64,000 bases of DNA from Doris montereyensis (GCA_037039925.1 JAXRKP010001345.1:10001-74000), one strand, 5' to 3'. Positions 1 through 12,455 are shown, counted from the first letter of the stretch. Notes: generated from the sequence alone by a model not told the origin. A program made the numbers and translations.

Positions 1-3000
1 TGTCTATCTTTGACAGGTGTAGGACATCTCCTTATCGTCTTTCATCTGTCTATCTTTGACAGGTGTAGGATATCTCCTTGTCGTCTTTCATCTAACTGTC
101 TGTCTATCTTTGACACGTGTAGGACATCTCCTTATCGTCTTTCATCTGTCTGTCTGTCTATCTTTGACAGGTGTAGGACATCTCCTTCTCGACTTTCATC
201 TGACTGTCTGTCTATCTTTGACAGGTGTAGGACATCTCCTTCTCGTCTTTCATCTGACTGTCTGTCTATCTTTGACAGGTGTAGGACATTTCCTTATCGT
301 CTTTCATCTGTCTATCTTTGACAGGTGTAGGATATCTCCTTCTCGTCTTTCATCTGACTGTCTGTCTATCTTTGACAGGTGTAGGACATCTCCTTATCGT
401 CTTTCATCTGTCTATCTTTGATAGGTGTAGGACATCTCCTTCCCGTCTTTCATCTGACTGTCTGTCTATATTTGCCAACACGTGGAGGACATCTCCTTAT
501 CGTCTTTCATCTGACTGTCTGTCTATCTGTGACAGGTGTAGGACATCTCCTTCCCGTCTTTCATCTGACTGTCTGTCTATATTTGACAGGTGTAGGACAT
601 GCCCTTATTGTCTTTCATCTGACTGTCTGTCTGTATTTGACAGGTGTAGGATATCTCCTTCCCGTCTTTCATTTGACTGTCTGTCTGTATTTGACAGGTG
701 TAAGACATCTCCTTATTGTCTTTCATCTGACTATATGTCTATCTTTGACAGGTGTAGGGCATCTCCTTCCCGTCTTTCATCTGACTGTCTGTCTATATTT
801 GACAGGTGTAGGACATCTCCTTATCGTCTTTCATCTAACTGTCTGTCTATATTTGACAGGTGTAGGGCATCTGCTTCCCGTCTTTCATCTGACTGTCTGT
901 CTATATTTGACAGGTGTAGGGCATCTCCTTCCCGTCTTTCATCTGATTGTCTGTCTATATTTGACAGGTGTAGGACATCTCCTTATCGTCTTTCATCTAA
1001 CTGTCTGTCTATCTTTGACAGGTGTAGGACATGCCCTTATTGTCTTTCATCGGACTGTCTGTCTATCTTTGACAGGTGTAGGGCATCTCCTTATTGTCTT
1101 TCATCTGACTGTCTGTCTATCTTTGACAGATCTAGGGCATTCCCTTCTCGTCTTTCATCTGACTGTCTGTCTATCTTTGATAGGTGTAGGACATCTCCTC
1201 CCGTCTTTCATCTGACTGTCTGTCTATCTTTGACAGGTGTAGGACATCTCCTTCCCGTCTTTCATCTGACTGTCTTTCTATATTTGACAGGTGTAGGACA
1301 TCTCCTTATTTTCTTTCATCTGACTATCTGTCTATCTTTGACATGTGTAGGGCATCTCCTTCCCGTCTTCCATCTGACTGTCTGTCTATATTTGACAGGT
1401 GTAGGACATCTCCTTATTGTCTTTCATCTGACTGTCTGTCTATCTTTGACAGGTGTAGGGCATCTCTTTCTCGTCATTCATCTGTCTATATTTGGCAGGT
1501 GTAGGACATCTCTTTCTCGTGATTCATCTGTCTATCTTTGACAGGTGTAGGACATCTCTTTCTCGTCATTCATCTGTCTATATTTGGCAGGTGTAAGATA
1601 TCTCTTTCTCGTCATTCATCTGTCTATATTTGGCAGGTGTAAGACATCTCTTTCTCGTCATTCATCTGTCTATATTTGACAGGTGTAGGACATCTCCTTA
1701 TCGTCATTCATCTGACTGTCTGTCTATCTTTGACACGTGTAGGACATCTCCTTCTCGTCATTCATCTAACTCTCTGTCTATCTTTGACAGGTGTAGGACA
1801 TCTCCTTATCGTCTTTCATCTGTCTGTCTGTCTATCTTTGACAGGTGTAGGACATCTCCTTCTCGTCTTTCATCTGACTGTCTGTCTATCTTTGACAGGT
1901 GTAGGACATCTCCTTATCGTCTTTCATCTGACTGTCTGTCTATCTTTGACAGGTGTAGGACATCTCCTTCTTGTCATTCATCTGTCTATATTTGACAGGT
2001 ATATGACATCTCTTTCTCGTCTTTCTTCTGTCTATATTCGACAGGTGTAGGACATCTCTTTCTCGTCATTCATTTGTCTTTTTTTGACAGGTGCAGGACA
2101 TCTCCTTATTGTCTTTCATCTAACTGTCTGTCTATCTTTGACAGGTGTAGGACATCTCCTTATCGTCTTTCATCTGACTGTCTGTCTATCTTTGACAGGT
2201 GTAGGACATCTCTTTCACGTCATTCATCTGACTGTCTGTCTATCTTTGACAGGTGTAGAAATCTCCTTATTGTCTTTCATCTGACTGTCTGTCTATATTT
2301 GACAGGTGTAGGACATCTCTTTTTTCGTCATTCATCTGACTGTCTGTCTATCTTTGACAGGTGTAGGTCATCTCTTTCTCGTCTTTCAACTGACTGTCTG
2401 TCTGTATTTGACAGGTGTAGGACATCTCTTTTTTCGTCATTCATCTGACTGTCTGTCTATCTTTGACAGGTGTAGGTCATCTCTTTCTCGTCTATCATCT
2501 AACTGTCTGTCTATATTTGACAGGTGTAGGACATCTTTTTCTCGTCTTTCATCTCACTGTCTGTCTATATTTGACAGGTGTAGGACATCTCCTTATTGTC
2601 TTTCATCTGACTGTCTGTCTATCTTTGACAGGTGTAGGGCATCTCCTTATTGTCTTTCATCTGTCTGTCTGTCTTTATTTAACAGGTGTAGGACATCTTT
2701 TCTCGTCTTTCCTCTGACTGTTTTTCTACCTTTGAGAGGTGTAGAACATCTCCTTATTGTCTTTCATTTGACTGTCTGTCTATCTTTGACAGGTGTAGGA
2801 CATGTCCTTATCGTCTTAAATCTGTCTGTCTATCTTTGACAGGTGTAGGACATCTTTCTTTCGTCTTTCATCTGATTGCCTGTCTATTTTTGACAGGTGT
2901 AGGTCATCTCCTTATCAGCTTTTATCTGATTGTCTGTCTATACTTGACACGTGTAGGACATCTCCTTATCGTCTTTCATCTGTCTGTCTGTCTATATTTG

Positions 3001-3600
3001 ACAGGTGTAGGACATCTCTTTCTCGACTTTCATCTGACTGCCTGTCTATCTTTGACAGGTTTAGGACATCTCCTTCTCGACTTTCATCTGACTGTCTGTC
3101 TATCTTTGACAGGTGTAGGACATCTTTTTCTCGTCTTTCATCTAACTGTCTGTCTATCTTTGACAGGTGTAGGACTTCACCTGATCGTCTTTCATCTGAC
3201 TGTCTGTCTAACTTTGACAGGTGTAGGACATCTTTTTCTCGTCTTACATCTGACTGTCTGTCTATCTTTGACAGGTGTAGGATATCTCCTTATCGTCTTT
3301 CATCTGACTGTCTGTCTATCTTTGACATGTGTAGGACATCTCCTTATTGTCTTTCATCTCACTGTCTGTCTATCTTTGACCGTTGTAGGATATTTTTTCT
3401 CGTCTTTCATCTGACTGTCTGTCTATCTTTGACAGGTGTAGGACATCTCCGTATCGTCTTTCATCTGACTGTCTGTCTATCTTTGACAGGTGTAGGACAT
3501 CTCCTTATCGTCTTTCATCTGACTGTCTGTCTATCTTTGACAGGTGTAGGACATCTCCTTATTGTCTGTCTGTCTATTTTTGACAGGTATAGGACATCTC
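1..3600. repeat. Tandem array A1, mixed 46-bp and 54-bp units
   Basis: The core TTTGACAGGTGTAGGACATC recurs every 46 or 54 bp. The longer unit has an extra 8 bases (GACTGTCT type) in the GTCTGTCT run. Units vary mainly between CCTTATCGTC, CCTTCTCGTC and CCTTCCCGTC. On the + strand each unit has a long T/C-rich stretch ending in CAG, so it resembles a 3' splice site. The 54-bp unit is a multiple of three and stop-free, which explains the long repetitive open frames. The array continues beyond the left edge of the window. It lies upstream of a candidate exon at 7179 and is probably intronic. Confidence 0.95.
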
Positions 3601-4330
3601 CTTGTCGTCTCTCATCTGTCTGTCTGTCTATCTCAGACAGGTGTAGGGCATCCTCTTCCCTTCTCTCATATGTCTGTCTGTCTATCTCAGACAGGTGTAG
3701 GGCATCCTCTTCCCTTCTCTCATATGTCTGTCTGTCTATCTCAGACAGGTGTAAGGCATCCTCTTCCCTTCTCTCATATGTCTGTCTGTCTATCTCAGAC
3801 AGGTGTAGGGCATCCTCTTCCCTTCTCTCATATGTCTGTCTGTCTATCTCAGACAGGTGTAGGGCATCCTCTTCCCTTCTCTCATATGTCTGTCTGTCTA
3901 TCTCAGACAGGTGTAAGGCATCCTCTTCCCTTCTCTCATATGTCTGTCTGTCTATCTCAGACAGGTGTAAGGCATCCTCTTCCCTTCTCTCATATGTCTG
4001 TCTGTCTATCTCAGACAGGTGTAGGGCATCCTCTTCCCTTCTCTCATATGTCTGTCTGTCTATCTCAGACAGGTGTAGGGCATCCTCTTCCCTTCTCTCA
4101 TATGTCTGTCTGTCTATCTCAGACATGTGTAGGGCATCCTCTTCCCTTCTCTCATATGTCTGTCTGTCTATCTCAGACAGGTGTCGGGCATCCTCTTCCC
4201 TTCTCTCATATGTCTGTCTGTCTATCTCAGACAGGTGTAGGGCATCCTCCTCCCTTCTCTCATATGTCTGTCTGTCTATCTTTGACAGGTGTAGGGCATC
4301 TGCTTCCCGTCTTGAGTCTGTCTGTCTGTC
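3600..4330. repeat. Tandem array A2, 54-bp units (ATCTCAGACAGG type)
   Basis: About 13 nearly identical 54-bp units carry ATCTCAGACAGGTGTAGGGC, CTCTTCCCTTCTCTCATATG and GTCTGTCTGTCT. They differ by a few point changes (GTAGGG versus GTAAGG, ACAGG versus ACATG). The block is a homogenised local variant of the flanking A1 family, with sharp boundaries to TTTGACAGG-type units on both sides. Both strands read open for hundreds of codons because the unit is 18 codons long. Confidence 0.95.
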
Positions 4331-4429
4331 TGTCTATATTTGACAGGTGTAGGGCATCTGCTTCCCGTCTCTCATCTGTCTGTCTGTCTGTATTTGACAG
4401 GTGTAAGGCATCTCCTTCTCCTCTTTCAT

Positions 4430-5412
4430 CTGTCTGTCATTCTGTCTTTGACATGGGTAGGGTATCCCCTTCCTGTCTTTCATCTGTCTGTCATTCTGTC
4501 TTTGACATGGGTAGGGTATCCCCTTCCTGTCTTTCATCTGTCTATCATTCTGTCTTTGACATGGGTAGGGTATCCCCTTCCTGTCTTTCATCTGTCTGTC
4601 ATTCTGTCTTTGACATGGGTAGGGTATCCCCTTCCTGTCTTTCATCTGTCTGTCATTCTGTCTTTGACATGGGTAGGGTATCCCCTTCCTGTCTTTCATC
4701 TGTCTGTCATTCTGTCTTTGACATGGGTAGGGTGTCTCCGTCCTGTCTTTCATCTGTCTGTCATTCTGTCTTTGACATGGGTAGGGTATCCCCTTCCTGT
4801 CTTTCATCTGTCTGTCATTCTGTCTTTGACATGGGTAGGGTGTCTCCGTCCTGTCTTTCATCTGTCTGTCATTCTGTCTTTGACATGGGTAGGGTATCCC
4901 CTTCCTGTCTTTCATCTGTCTGTCATTCTGTCTTTGACATGGGTAGGGTATCCCCTTCCTGTCTTTCATCTGTCTGTCATTCTGTCTTTGACGTGGGTAG
5001 GGTATCCCCTTCCTGTGTTTCATCTGTCTGTCATTCTGTCTTTGACATGGGTAGGGTGTCCCATTCCTGTCTTTCATCTGTCTGTCATTCTGTCTTTGAC
5101 ATGGGTAGGGTATCCCCTTCCTGTGTTTCATCTGTCTGTCATTCTGTCTTTGACATGGGTAGGGTATCCCCTTCCTGTCTTTCATCTGTCTGTCATTCTG
5201 TCTTTGACATGGGTAGGGTGTCCCCTTCCTGTCTTTCATCTGTCTGTCATTCTGTCTTTGACATGGGTAGGGTGTCCCCTTCCTGTCTTTCATCTGTCTG
5301 TCATTCTGTCTTTGACATGGGTAGGGTATCCCCTTCCTGTCTTTCATCTGTCTGTCATTCTGTCTTTGACATGGGTAGGGTGTCCCCTTCCTGTCTTTCA
5401 TCTGTTTGTCAT
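4430..5412. repeat. Tandem array A3, 54-bp units (GACATGGGTAGGG type)
   Basis: About 18 units share TTTGACATGGGTAGGGTATC, CCCTTCCTGTCTTTCATC and TGTCTGTCATTCTG. Three site variants recur: GTATCCCCTTCC, GTGTCTCCGTCC and GTGTCCCCTTCC. The variants are spread through the block instead of lying only at its ends, which fits unequal exchange or conversion. It is a third homogenised subfamily of the same 54-bp family. Confidence 0.95.
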
Positions 5413-6490
5413 TATTTGTTTTTACATATGGAGGGCATCCCGTATTCGTCTCTGATCTCTCTGTCTATCTTTCACAGGTTTACAGCATGTCCATCTCGTC
5501 TCTCATCTGTCTGTCTGTCTATCTTTTACAGATGTAGAGAATCCACTTCTTGTCTCTCATCTGTCTGTCTGTCTATCTTTTACAGGTGTAAAGAATCCAC
5601 TTCTTGTCTCTCATCTGTCTGTCTGTCTATCTTTTATAGGTGTAGAGAATCCGTTTCTCGTCTCTCACCCGTCTGTCTGTCTATCTTTCATAGGTGCAGG
5701 ATATCCCTTCCTTGTCTCTCAACTGTCAGTCTGTCTATCTTTGACAGGCGTAGGGCATCCCCTTGTCGTCTCTCATCTGCCTGTCTGTTTATCTTTGACA
5801 GGCGTAGGGCATCCCCTTGTCGTCTCTCAACTGACTGTCTGTCTATCTTTGACAGGCGTAGGGCATCGCCTTGTCGTCTCTCATCTGCCTGTCTGTCTAT
5901 CTTTGACAGGCGTAGGGCATCCCCTTGTCGTCTCTCATCTGCCTGTCTGTCTATCTTTGACAGGCGTAGGGCATCCCCTTGTCGTCTCTCAACTGACTGT
6001 CTGTCTATCTTTGACAGGCGTAGGGCATCCCCTTGTCGTCTCTCATCTGCCTGTCTGTCTATCTTTGACAGGCGTAGGGCATCCCCTTGTCGTCTCTCAT
6101 CTGCCTGTCTGTCTATCTTTGACAGGCGTAGGGCATCCCCTTGTCGTCTCTCAACTGACTGTCTGTCTATCTTTGACAGGCGTAGGGCATCCCTTTCTTG
6201 ACTCTCAACTGTCTGCCTGTCTATCTTTGACAGGCGTAGGGCATCCCCTTGTCGTCTCTCATCTGCCTGTCTGTCTATCTTTGACAGGCGTAGGGCATCC
6301 CTTTCTTGACTCTCAACTGTCTGCCTGTCTATCTTTGACAGGCGTAGGGCATCCCTTTCTTGACTCTCAACTGTCTGCCTGTCTATTTTTAATAGGTAGA
6401 GAGCATCCCCTGGTCATCTCTCATCTGCCTGCCTGTCTATCTTTGACAGGCGTAGGGCATCCCTTGTCGTCTCTCATCTGCCTGTCTGTC
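5413..6490. repeat. Tandem array A4, transitional units then 54-bp GACAGGCGTAGGG units
   Basis: About five divergent units (5413-5720: TTTTACAGGTGTA and TTTCATAGGTGCA types) lead into about 14 uniform 54-bp units carrying TTTGACAGGCGTAGGGCATC. From about 5741 to 6180 the units alternate between CTCATCTGCCTGTC and CTCAACTGACTGTC in a three-unit pattern, giving a 162-bp higher-order repeat. After 6180 a third type (TTTCTTGACTCTCAACTG) appears. Confidence 0.93.
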
Positions 6491-7170
6491 TCTATCTTTG
6501 ACAGGTGGAGGGCATTCCTTATTCGTCTTTCATCTGTCTAGCATTATGTCTTTGACAGGTGGAGGGCATTCCTTATTCGTCTTTCATCTGTCTAGCATTA
6601 TGTCTTCGACAGGTGGAGGGCATTCCTTATTCGTCTTTCATCTGTCTAGCATTATGTCTTTGACAGGTGGAGGGCATTCCTTATTCGTCTTTCATCTGTC
6701 TAGCATTATGTCTTTGACAGGTGGAGGGCATTCCTTATTCGTCTTTCATCTGTCTAGCATTATGTCTTTGGGCATTCCTTATTCGTCTTTAATCTGTCTA
6801 GCATTATGTCTTTGACAGGTGGGGCATTCCTTATTCATCTTTAATCTGTCTATGATTCTGTATTTGACAAGTGGAGGGCATTCCTTACTCGTCTTTAATC
6901 TGTCTATGCGTCTGTATTTGACAAGTGGAGAGCATTTCTTATTTGTTTCTGCTCTGTCTAGGATTTCGTATTTGACAAGTGGAGGGCATTTCTTATTTGT
7001 TTCTGCTCTGTCTATGATTCTGTATTTGACAGGCTGAGGCCATTCCTTATTCGTTTCTGCTCTGTCTATGATTCTGTATTTGACAAGTGGAGGGCATTCC
7101 TTTTTCGTCTCTCATCTGTGTATACATTCCTTTGTTGATAGGTGGAGGGCATTCCTTTTTCGTCTCTCAT
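6490..7170. repeat. Tandem array A5, 54-bp GACAGGTGGAGGGCATTCC units, decaying towards an exon
   Basis: Five to six units with CTAGCATTATGTCTTTGACA and GGTGGAGGGCATTCCTTATT are near-identical up to about 6770. Shorter and more divergent units (TATGATTCTGTATTTGACAA) follow to 7170. The last unit runs directly into the pyrimidine stretch CGTCTCTCATCTGTCCAG, which is the acceptor of the candidate exon at 7179. There is no unique sequence between array and splice site. Confidence 0.9.
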
Positions 7171-7178
7171 CTGTCCAG

Positions 7179-7228
7179 GCAACAAAGCAGAGACTGGGAG
7201 GATCAGCGAAGCTGACGGGTCGAAAGAG
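7179..7228 (+). CDS. Candidate internal exon of the + strand gene (uncertain)
   Basis: This is unique sequence between two arrays. It follows a good 3' splice site (a long T/C tract, then CTGTCCAG). The favoured donor is AAAGAG|GTCAGA at 7229. In the frame with two leading bases it reads NKAETGRISEADGSKE and ends on a codon boundary, so it would join the 12195 exon in the correct phase. An alternative donor GAG|GTTGAA at 7236 with the other open frame (ATKQRLGGSAKLTGRK...) also gives a phase-compatible join. I recognise no domain. A short acidic linker is the most that can be said. It could instead be non-coding intron sequence, because neither donor is strong and the exon is only 50 to 57 bp. 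Confidence 0.4.
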
Positions 7229-7329
7229 GTCAGAGGTTGAACGTTCTTTGTAGTTTATTATGTTCAGTGTTCATAATTTGTTTGTTTGTTTGTTTATTTG
7301 TTTGTTTGTTTGTTTAATCTCATATTTGT
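7229..7329. other. Intron start with short (TTTG)n tract
   Basis: Unique A/T-rich sequence follows the candidate exon. A (TTTG)n microsatellite (GTTTGTTTGTTTG, with one TTTA) lies at about 7276-7313. The 37-bp array begins directly after it. No gene signal was seen. Confidence 0.7.
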
Positions 7330-10300
7330 CCTATATACGTTAGCAACAATCTTAATGTCATTTGCCTATTACGCCGTTAGCAACAATCTTAACGTTATTT
7401 ACTCATTTACTGCGTTAGCAACAATTTTATTTGTTCATTACACCATTAGCAAGAATCTTAATGTTATTTGTTCATTACACCGTTAGCTAGAATTTTAATG
7501 TCATTTGTTCATTACACCGTTAGTAAGAATCTTAATGTTATTTGTTCATTACACCTTTAGCAAGAATTTTAATGTTATTTTTTCATTACACCATTAGCAA
7601 CAATCTTTATGTTATCTGCCAATTACACCGTTGGCAACAATTTTATTTGCTCATTACACCTTTAGCAAGAATCTTAATTTTATTTGTTCATTACACCATG
7701 AACAAGAATCTTAATGTTATTTGTTCATTACACCGTTAGGAAGAATCTTAATGTTATTTGTCAATTACACCTTTAGCAAGAATTTTAATGTTATTTTTTC
7801 ATTACACCATTAGAAAAAATCTTAATGTTATTTGTTCATTACACCTTTAGCAAGAATTTTAATGTTATTTTTTCATTACACCATGAGCAACAATCTTTAT
7901 GTTATCTGCCAATTACACCGTTAGCAACAATTTTATTTGATCATTACACTTTTAGCAAGAATCTTAATTTTATTGGTTCATTACACCATTAACGAGAATC
8001 TTAATGTTATTTCTCCATTACACCTTTAGCAAGAATTTTAATGTTATTTGTTCATTACACCGTTTGCAAGAATTTTAATGTTATTTGTTCATTACACCAT
8101 TAGCAACAATCTTAATGTTATTTGTTCATTACACCGTTAGCAAGAATTTTAATGTTATTTGTTCATTACACCGTTAGCAACAATCTTAATGTTATTTGTT
8201 CATTACACCGTTAGCAACAATCTTAATGTTATTTATCAATTACGCCTTTAGCAAGAATTTTAATGCTATTTTTTCATTACACCATTAGAAAGAATCTTAA
8301 TGTTATTTGCCAATTTCACCGTTAGCAAGAATTTAATGTTATTTGTTCATTACATCATTAGCAACAATCTTTATGTTATCTGCCAATTACACCGTTAGTA
8401 ACAATTTTATTTGTTCATTACACCGTTAACAAGAATCTTCATGTTATTTGTTCATTACACCGTTAGCAGGAATCTTAATGTAATTTGTCAATTACACATT
8501 TAGCAAGAATTTTAATGTTATTTGTTCATTACACCGTTAGCAAGAATTTTAATGTTATTTGTTTTTTACACCATTAGCAACAATCTTAATGTTATTTATT
8601 CATTACACCGTTAGCAAGAATTTTAATGTTATTTGCCCATTACACCGTTAGCAACAATCTCAATGTTATTTATTCATTACACCGTTAGCAACAATTTCAA
8701 TGTAGTTTACTCATTACACCGTTAGCAAAAATCTTTATGTTATTTGTTCCTTACAATCGTTAGCAAAAATCTTTATGTTATTTGTTCCTTACACCGTTAG
8801 CAAAAATCTTTATGTTATTTGCCCGTTACACCGTTAGCAAGAATCTTAATGTTATTTGTTCCTTACACCGTTACCAAGAATCTTAATGTTCTTTGCTCCT
8901 TACATCGTTAGCAAGAATCTTAATGTTATTTGTTCATTACACCGTTAGCAAGAATCTTAATGTTCTTTGCTCCTTACACCGTTAGCAACAATCTTAATGT
9001 TATTTGTTCATTACACCGTTAGCAAGAATCTTAATGTTATTTGTTCCTTACACCGTTAGCAAGAATCTTAATGTTATTTGTTCCTTACACCGTTAGCAAG
9101 AATCTTAATGTTATTTGTTCCTTACATCGTTAGCAAGAATCTTAATGTTATTTGTTCCTTACACCGTTAGCAAGAATTTTAATGTTATTTGTTCCTTACA
9201 CCGTTAACAAGAATCTGAATGTTATTTGTTCCTTACACCGTTAGCAAGAATCTTAATGTTATTTGTTCATTATGTCATTAGCAAGAATCTTAATGTTATT
9301 TGCGCATTACACCATTAGCAAAAATCTCAATGTTATTTACTCATTACACCATTAGCAAAAATCTCAATGTTATTTACTCCTTACACCGTTAGCAAGAATC
9401 TCAATGTTATTTACTCATTACACCATTAGCAAGAATCTTAATGTTATTTGCGCATTACACCATTAGCAAAAATCTCAATGTTATTTACTCATTACACCAT
9501 TAGCCAGAATCTCAATGTTATTTACTCATTACACCATTAGCAAGAATCTCAATGTTATTTACTCATTACACCATTAGCAAGAATCTCAATGTTATTTACT
9601 CATTACACCATTAGCAAGAATCTCAATGTTATTTACTCATTACACCGTTAGCAAGAATCTCAATGTTATTTACTCATTACACCATTAGCAAGAATCTCAA
9701 TGTTATTTACTCATTACACCATTAGCAAGAATCTCAATGTTATTTACTCATTACACCATTAGCAAGAATCTCAATGTTATTTACTCATTACACCGTTAGC
9801 AAGAATCTCAATGTTATTTACTCATTACACCGTTAGCAAGAATCTCAATGTTATTTACTCATTACACCATTAGCAAGAATCTCAATGTTATTTACTCATT
9901 ACACCATTAGCAAGAATCTCAATGTTATTTACTCATTACACCGTTAGCAAGAATCTCAATGTTATTTACTCATTACACCATTGGCAAGAATCTTAATGTT
10001 ATTTGTACATTACACCGTTAGCAAGAATCTTAATGTTATTTGTCCATTACACCGTTATCAAGAATCTTAATGTTATTTGTCCATTACACCATTAGCAAGA
10101 ATCTTAATGTTATTTGTCCATTACACCGTTATCAAGAATCTTAATGTTATTTGTCCATTACACCGTTATCAAGAATCTTAATATCATTTGTCCATTACAC
10201 CGTTAGCAAGAATCTTAATGTTATTTGTCCATTACAACGTTATCAAGAATCTTAATGTAATTTGCCCATTACACCGTTAGCAAGAATCTCAATGTTACTT

Positions 10301-11055
10301 GCCCATTACACCATTAGCAACAATCTTAATGTTGTTTTCCGTTATACCGTTAGCAATACTCTTAATGTTATTTGCCCATTACACCGTTAGCAATAATCTT
10401 AATGGTATTTGCCCATTACAATCGTTACCAATAATCTTAATACTATTTGCCCATTTCACCGATAACAAAATTTTCATGTTATTTGCCCATTACACCATTA
10501 GCAACAATCTTAATAATATTTTCCCATTACACCGTTAGCAAGAATCTTAATGTTATTTGCCCATTACACAGTTAGCAAGAATCTTAATGTTCTTTGCCCA
10601 TTACACAGTTAGCAAGAATCTTAATGTTATTTTCCCATTACACCGTTAGCAAGAATCTTAATGTTCTTTGCCCATTACACAGTTAGCAAGAATCTTAATG
10701 TAATTTGCCCATTAAACCGTTAGCAAGAATCTTAATGTTATTTGCCCATTAAACCGTTAGCAAGAATCTTAATGTTATTTGCCCATTAAACCGTTAGCAA
10801 GAATCTTAATGTTATTTGCCCATTAAACCGTTAGCAAGAATCTTAATGTTATTTGCCCATTAAACCGTTAGCAAGAATCTTAATGTTATTTGCCCATTAA
10901 ACCGTTAGCAAGAATCTTAATGTTATTTGCCCATTACACCGTTAGCAAGAATCTTAATGTTATTTGCCCATTACACCGTTAGCAAGAATCTTAATGTTAT
11001 TTGCCCATTACACCGTTAGGAACAATCTTAATGTTATTTGCCCATTACACCGTTA
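7330..11055. repeat. Tandem array B, 37-bp units
   Basis: The unit is 37 bp, with core TTAGCAAGAATCTTAATGTT followed by ATTTGTTCATTACACCG. By length this is about 100 copies. There are blocks of locally homogenised variants: ATTTGTTC at 7400-9300, ATCTCAATGTTATTTACTC at about 9310-9980, ATTTGTCC at about 10010-10260, and ATTTGCCC with ATTAAACCG at about 10700-10920. The array fills most of the intron between the 7179 and 12195 exons. It is A/T-rich with scattered stops and has no coding appearance. Confidence 0.95.
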
Positions 11056-11059
11056 ACAA

Positions 11060-12140
11060 CAATATTATTGTTATAACCCATGGTGATTTCTATTTATTGT
11101 ATTGTTATAACACATGTGATTTCTATTTATTGTATTGTTATAACCCATGGTAATTTCTGTGTATTGTATTATTATAACCGAAGGTGATTTATATGTATGG
11201 TATTGTTATAACCCATATTGATTTCTTATCATTGTATTGTTATAACTGATTATTGATGTCTGTTTATTGTATTGTTATAACCCAGAACGATTTCTAATTA
11301 TTTTATTGTTATAACACATGAAGATTTATATGCATTGTATTGTTATAACTCATGTTTTATTTTATTCATTCTATTGTTATAACTCATGTTTAATTTTATT
11401 CATTCTATTGTTATAACTCATGTTTAATTTTATTCATTCTATTGTTATAACTCATGTTTAATTTTATTCATTGTATTGTTAAAACTCAGGTTTAATTTTA
11501 TTCATTGTATTGTTATAACTCATGTTTTATTTTAGTCATTGTATTGTTAAAACTCATGTTTAATTTTATTCATTCTATTGTGATAACTCATGTTTTATTT
11601 TATTCATTCTATTGTTATAACTCATGTTTAATTTTATTCATTGTATTGTTATAACTCAGGTTTAATTTCTATTCATTGTATTGTTATAACTCAGGTTTAA
11701 TTTTATTCATTGTATTGTTATAACTCAGGTTTAATTTTATTCATTGTATTGTTATAACTCATGTTTAATTTCTATTCATTGTATTGTTGTAACCCAGGTT
11801 TAATTTCTATTCATTGTATTGTTGTAACCTAGGTTTAATTTCTATTCATTGTATTGTTGTAACCCAGGTTTAATTTCTATTCATTGTATTGTTGTAACCC
11901 AGGTTTAATTTCTATTCATTGTATTGTTGTAACCCAGGTTTAATTTCTATTCATTGTATTGTTATAACTCAGGTTTAATTTCTATTCATTGTATTGTTAT
12001 AACCCAGGTTTAATTTCTATTCATTGTATTGTTGTAACCTAGGTTTAATTTCTATTCATTGTATTGTTGTAACCCAGGTTTAATTTCTATTCATTGTATT
12101 GTTATAACTCAGGTTTAATTTCTATTCATTGTATTGTTGT
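11060..12140. repeat. Tandem array C, 34/35-bp units
   Basis: The unit is TATTGTTATAACTCAGGTTT followed by AATTTCTATTCATTG (35 bp), with a 34-bp form lacking one base. There are about 31 copies. The left edge is degenerate (ACCCATGGTGATTTC types). The right half is homogeneous and carries ACCCAGGTTTAA, so each unit has a CAG|GT. It ends about 55 bp upstream of the 12195 exon. It is the last array in that intron and the only A/T-rich one touching this acceptor region. Confidence 0.93.
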
Positions 12141-12194
12141 AGTTAGAAATCACATTGACGAATAATGCTGCCACTGGGTCTTTGTCTCCCACAG

Positions 12195-12269
12195 GCCATC
12201 ACAACTATACAGGAATATATCAATGACTTTACTCATTTGGGATTCAGCATTGCTGACAGCAGCACTCTT
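12195..12269 (+). CDS. Internal exon of an unrecognised + strand gene
   Basis: This 75-bp exon is bounded by a clean acceptor (TTTGTCTCCCACAG) and a consensus donor (GTAAGT at 12270). The frame starting at the first base has no stops. Its 25 residues begin AITTIQEYINDFTHLGF and end ADSSTL. One other frame is also open, and the third has a stop. The length is a multiple of three, so phase is kept, and the terminal exon at 30319 continues the same frame to a stop 19 codons later. The encoded piece looks like an ordinary mixed hydrophobic/acidic helix-strand segment near a protein C-terminus. I do not recognise the family and assign no function. The exon sits between the 35-bp array (55 bp upstream) and a roughly 18-kb downstream intron that is almost wholly tandem repeat. 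Confidence 0.75.
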
Positions 12270-12455
12270 GTAAGTTTGTCATCATATCTATGCCACGTCA
12301 ATGACATGTCTATGCCATCAATTATTGAGTCCATGTCAATTACACCTCAATATCACGTCATTTCCACGCAATACTTCAGGGCCGAAGGAAAGGTTTTACC
12401 AGGCGTGCAATTTTCTTCAATCTTTCTCGATCATAAACCAGCGTTTGAGCTAAGA
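12270..12455 (+). other. Unique start of the 18-kb intron
   Basis: About 185 bp of non-repetitive intron follow the GTAAGT donor before the arrays begin. The open frame from the exon happens to run on through this stretch. The consensus donor and the phase-matched terminal exon argue that it is intron. Nothing else was recognised. Confidence 0.65.

Noticed and set aside
3562..6201. 879-codon + strand open frame with 18-residue repeats
   Set aside because: 54-bp units make any stop-free frame run indefinitely. The frame crosses several repeat subtypes without a conserved peptide and has no neighbouring gene structure.
7330..11055. CRISPR-like array (regular repeat every 37 bp)
   Set aside because: The units are contiguous with no unique spacers, and the surrounding sequence is eukaryotic with spliceosomal introns.
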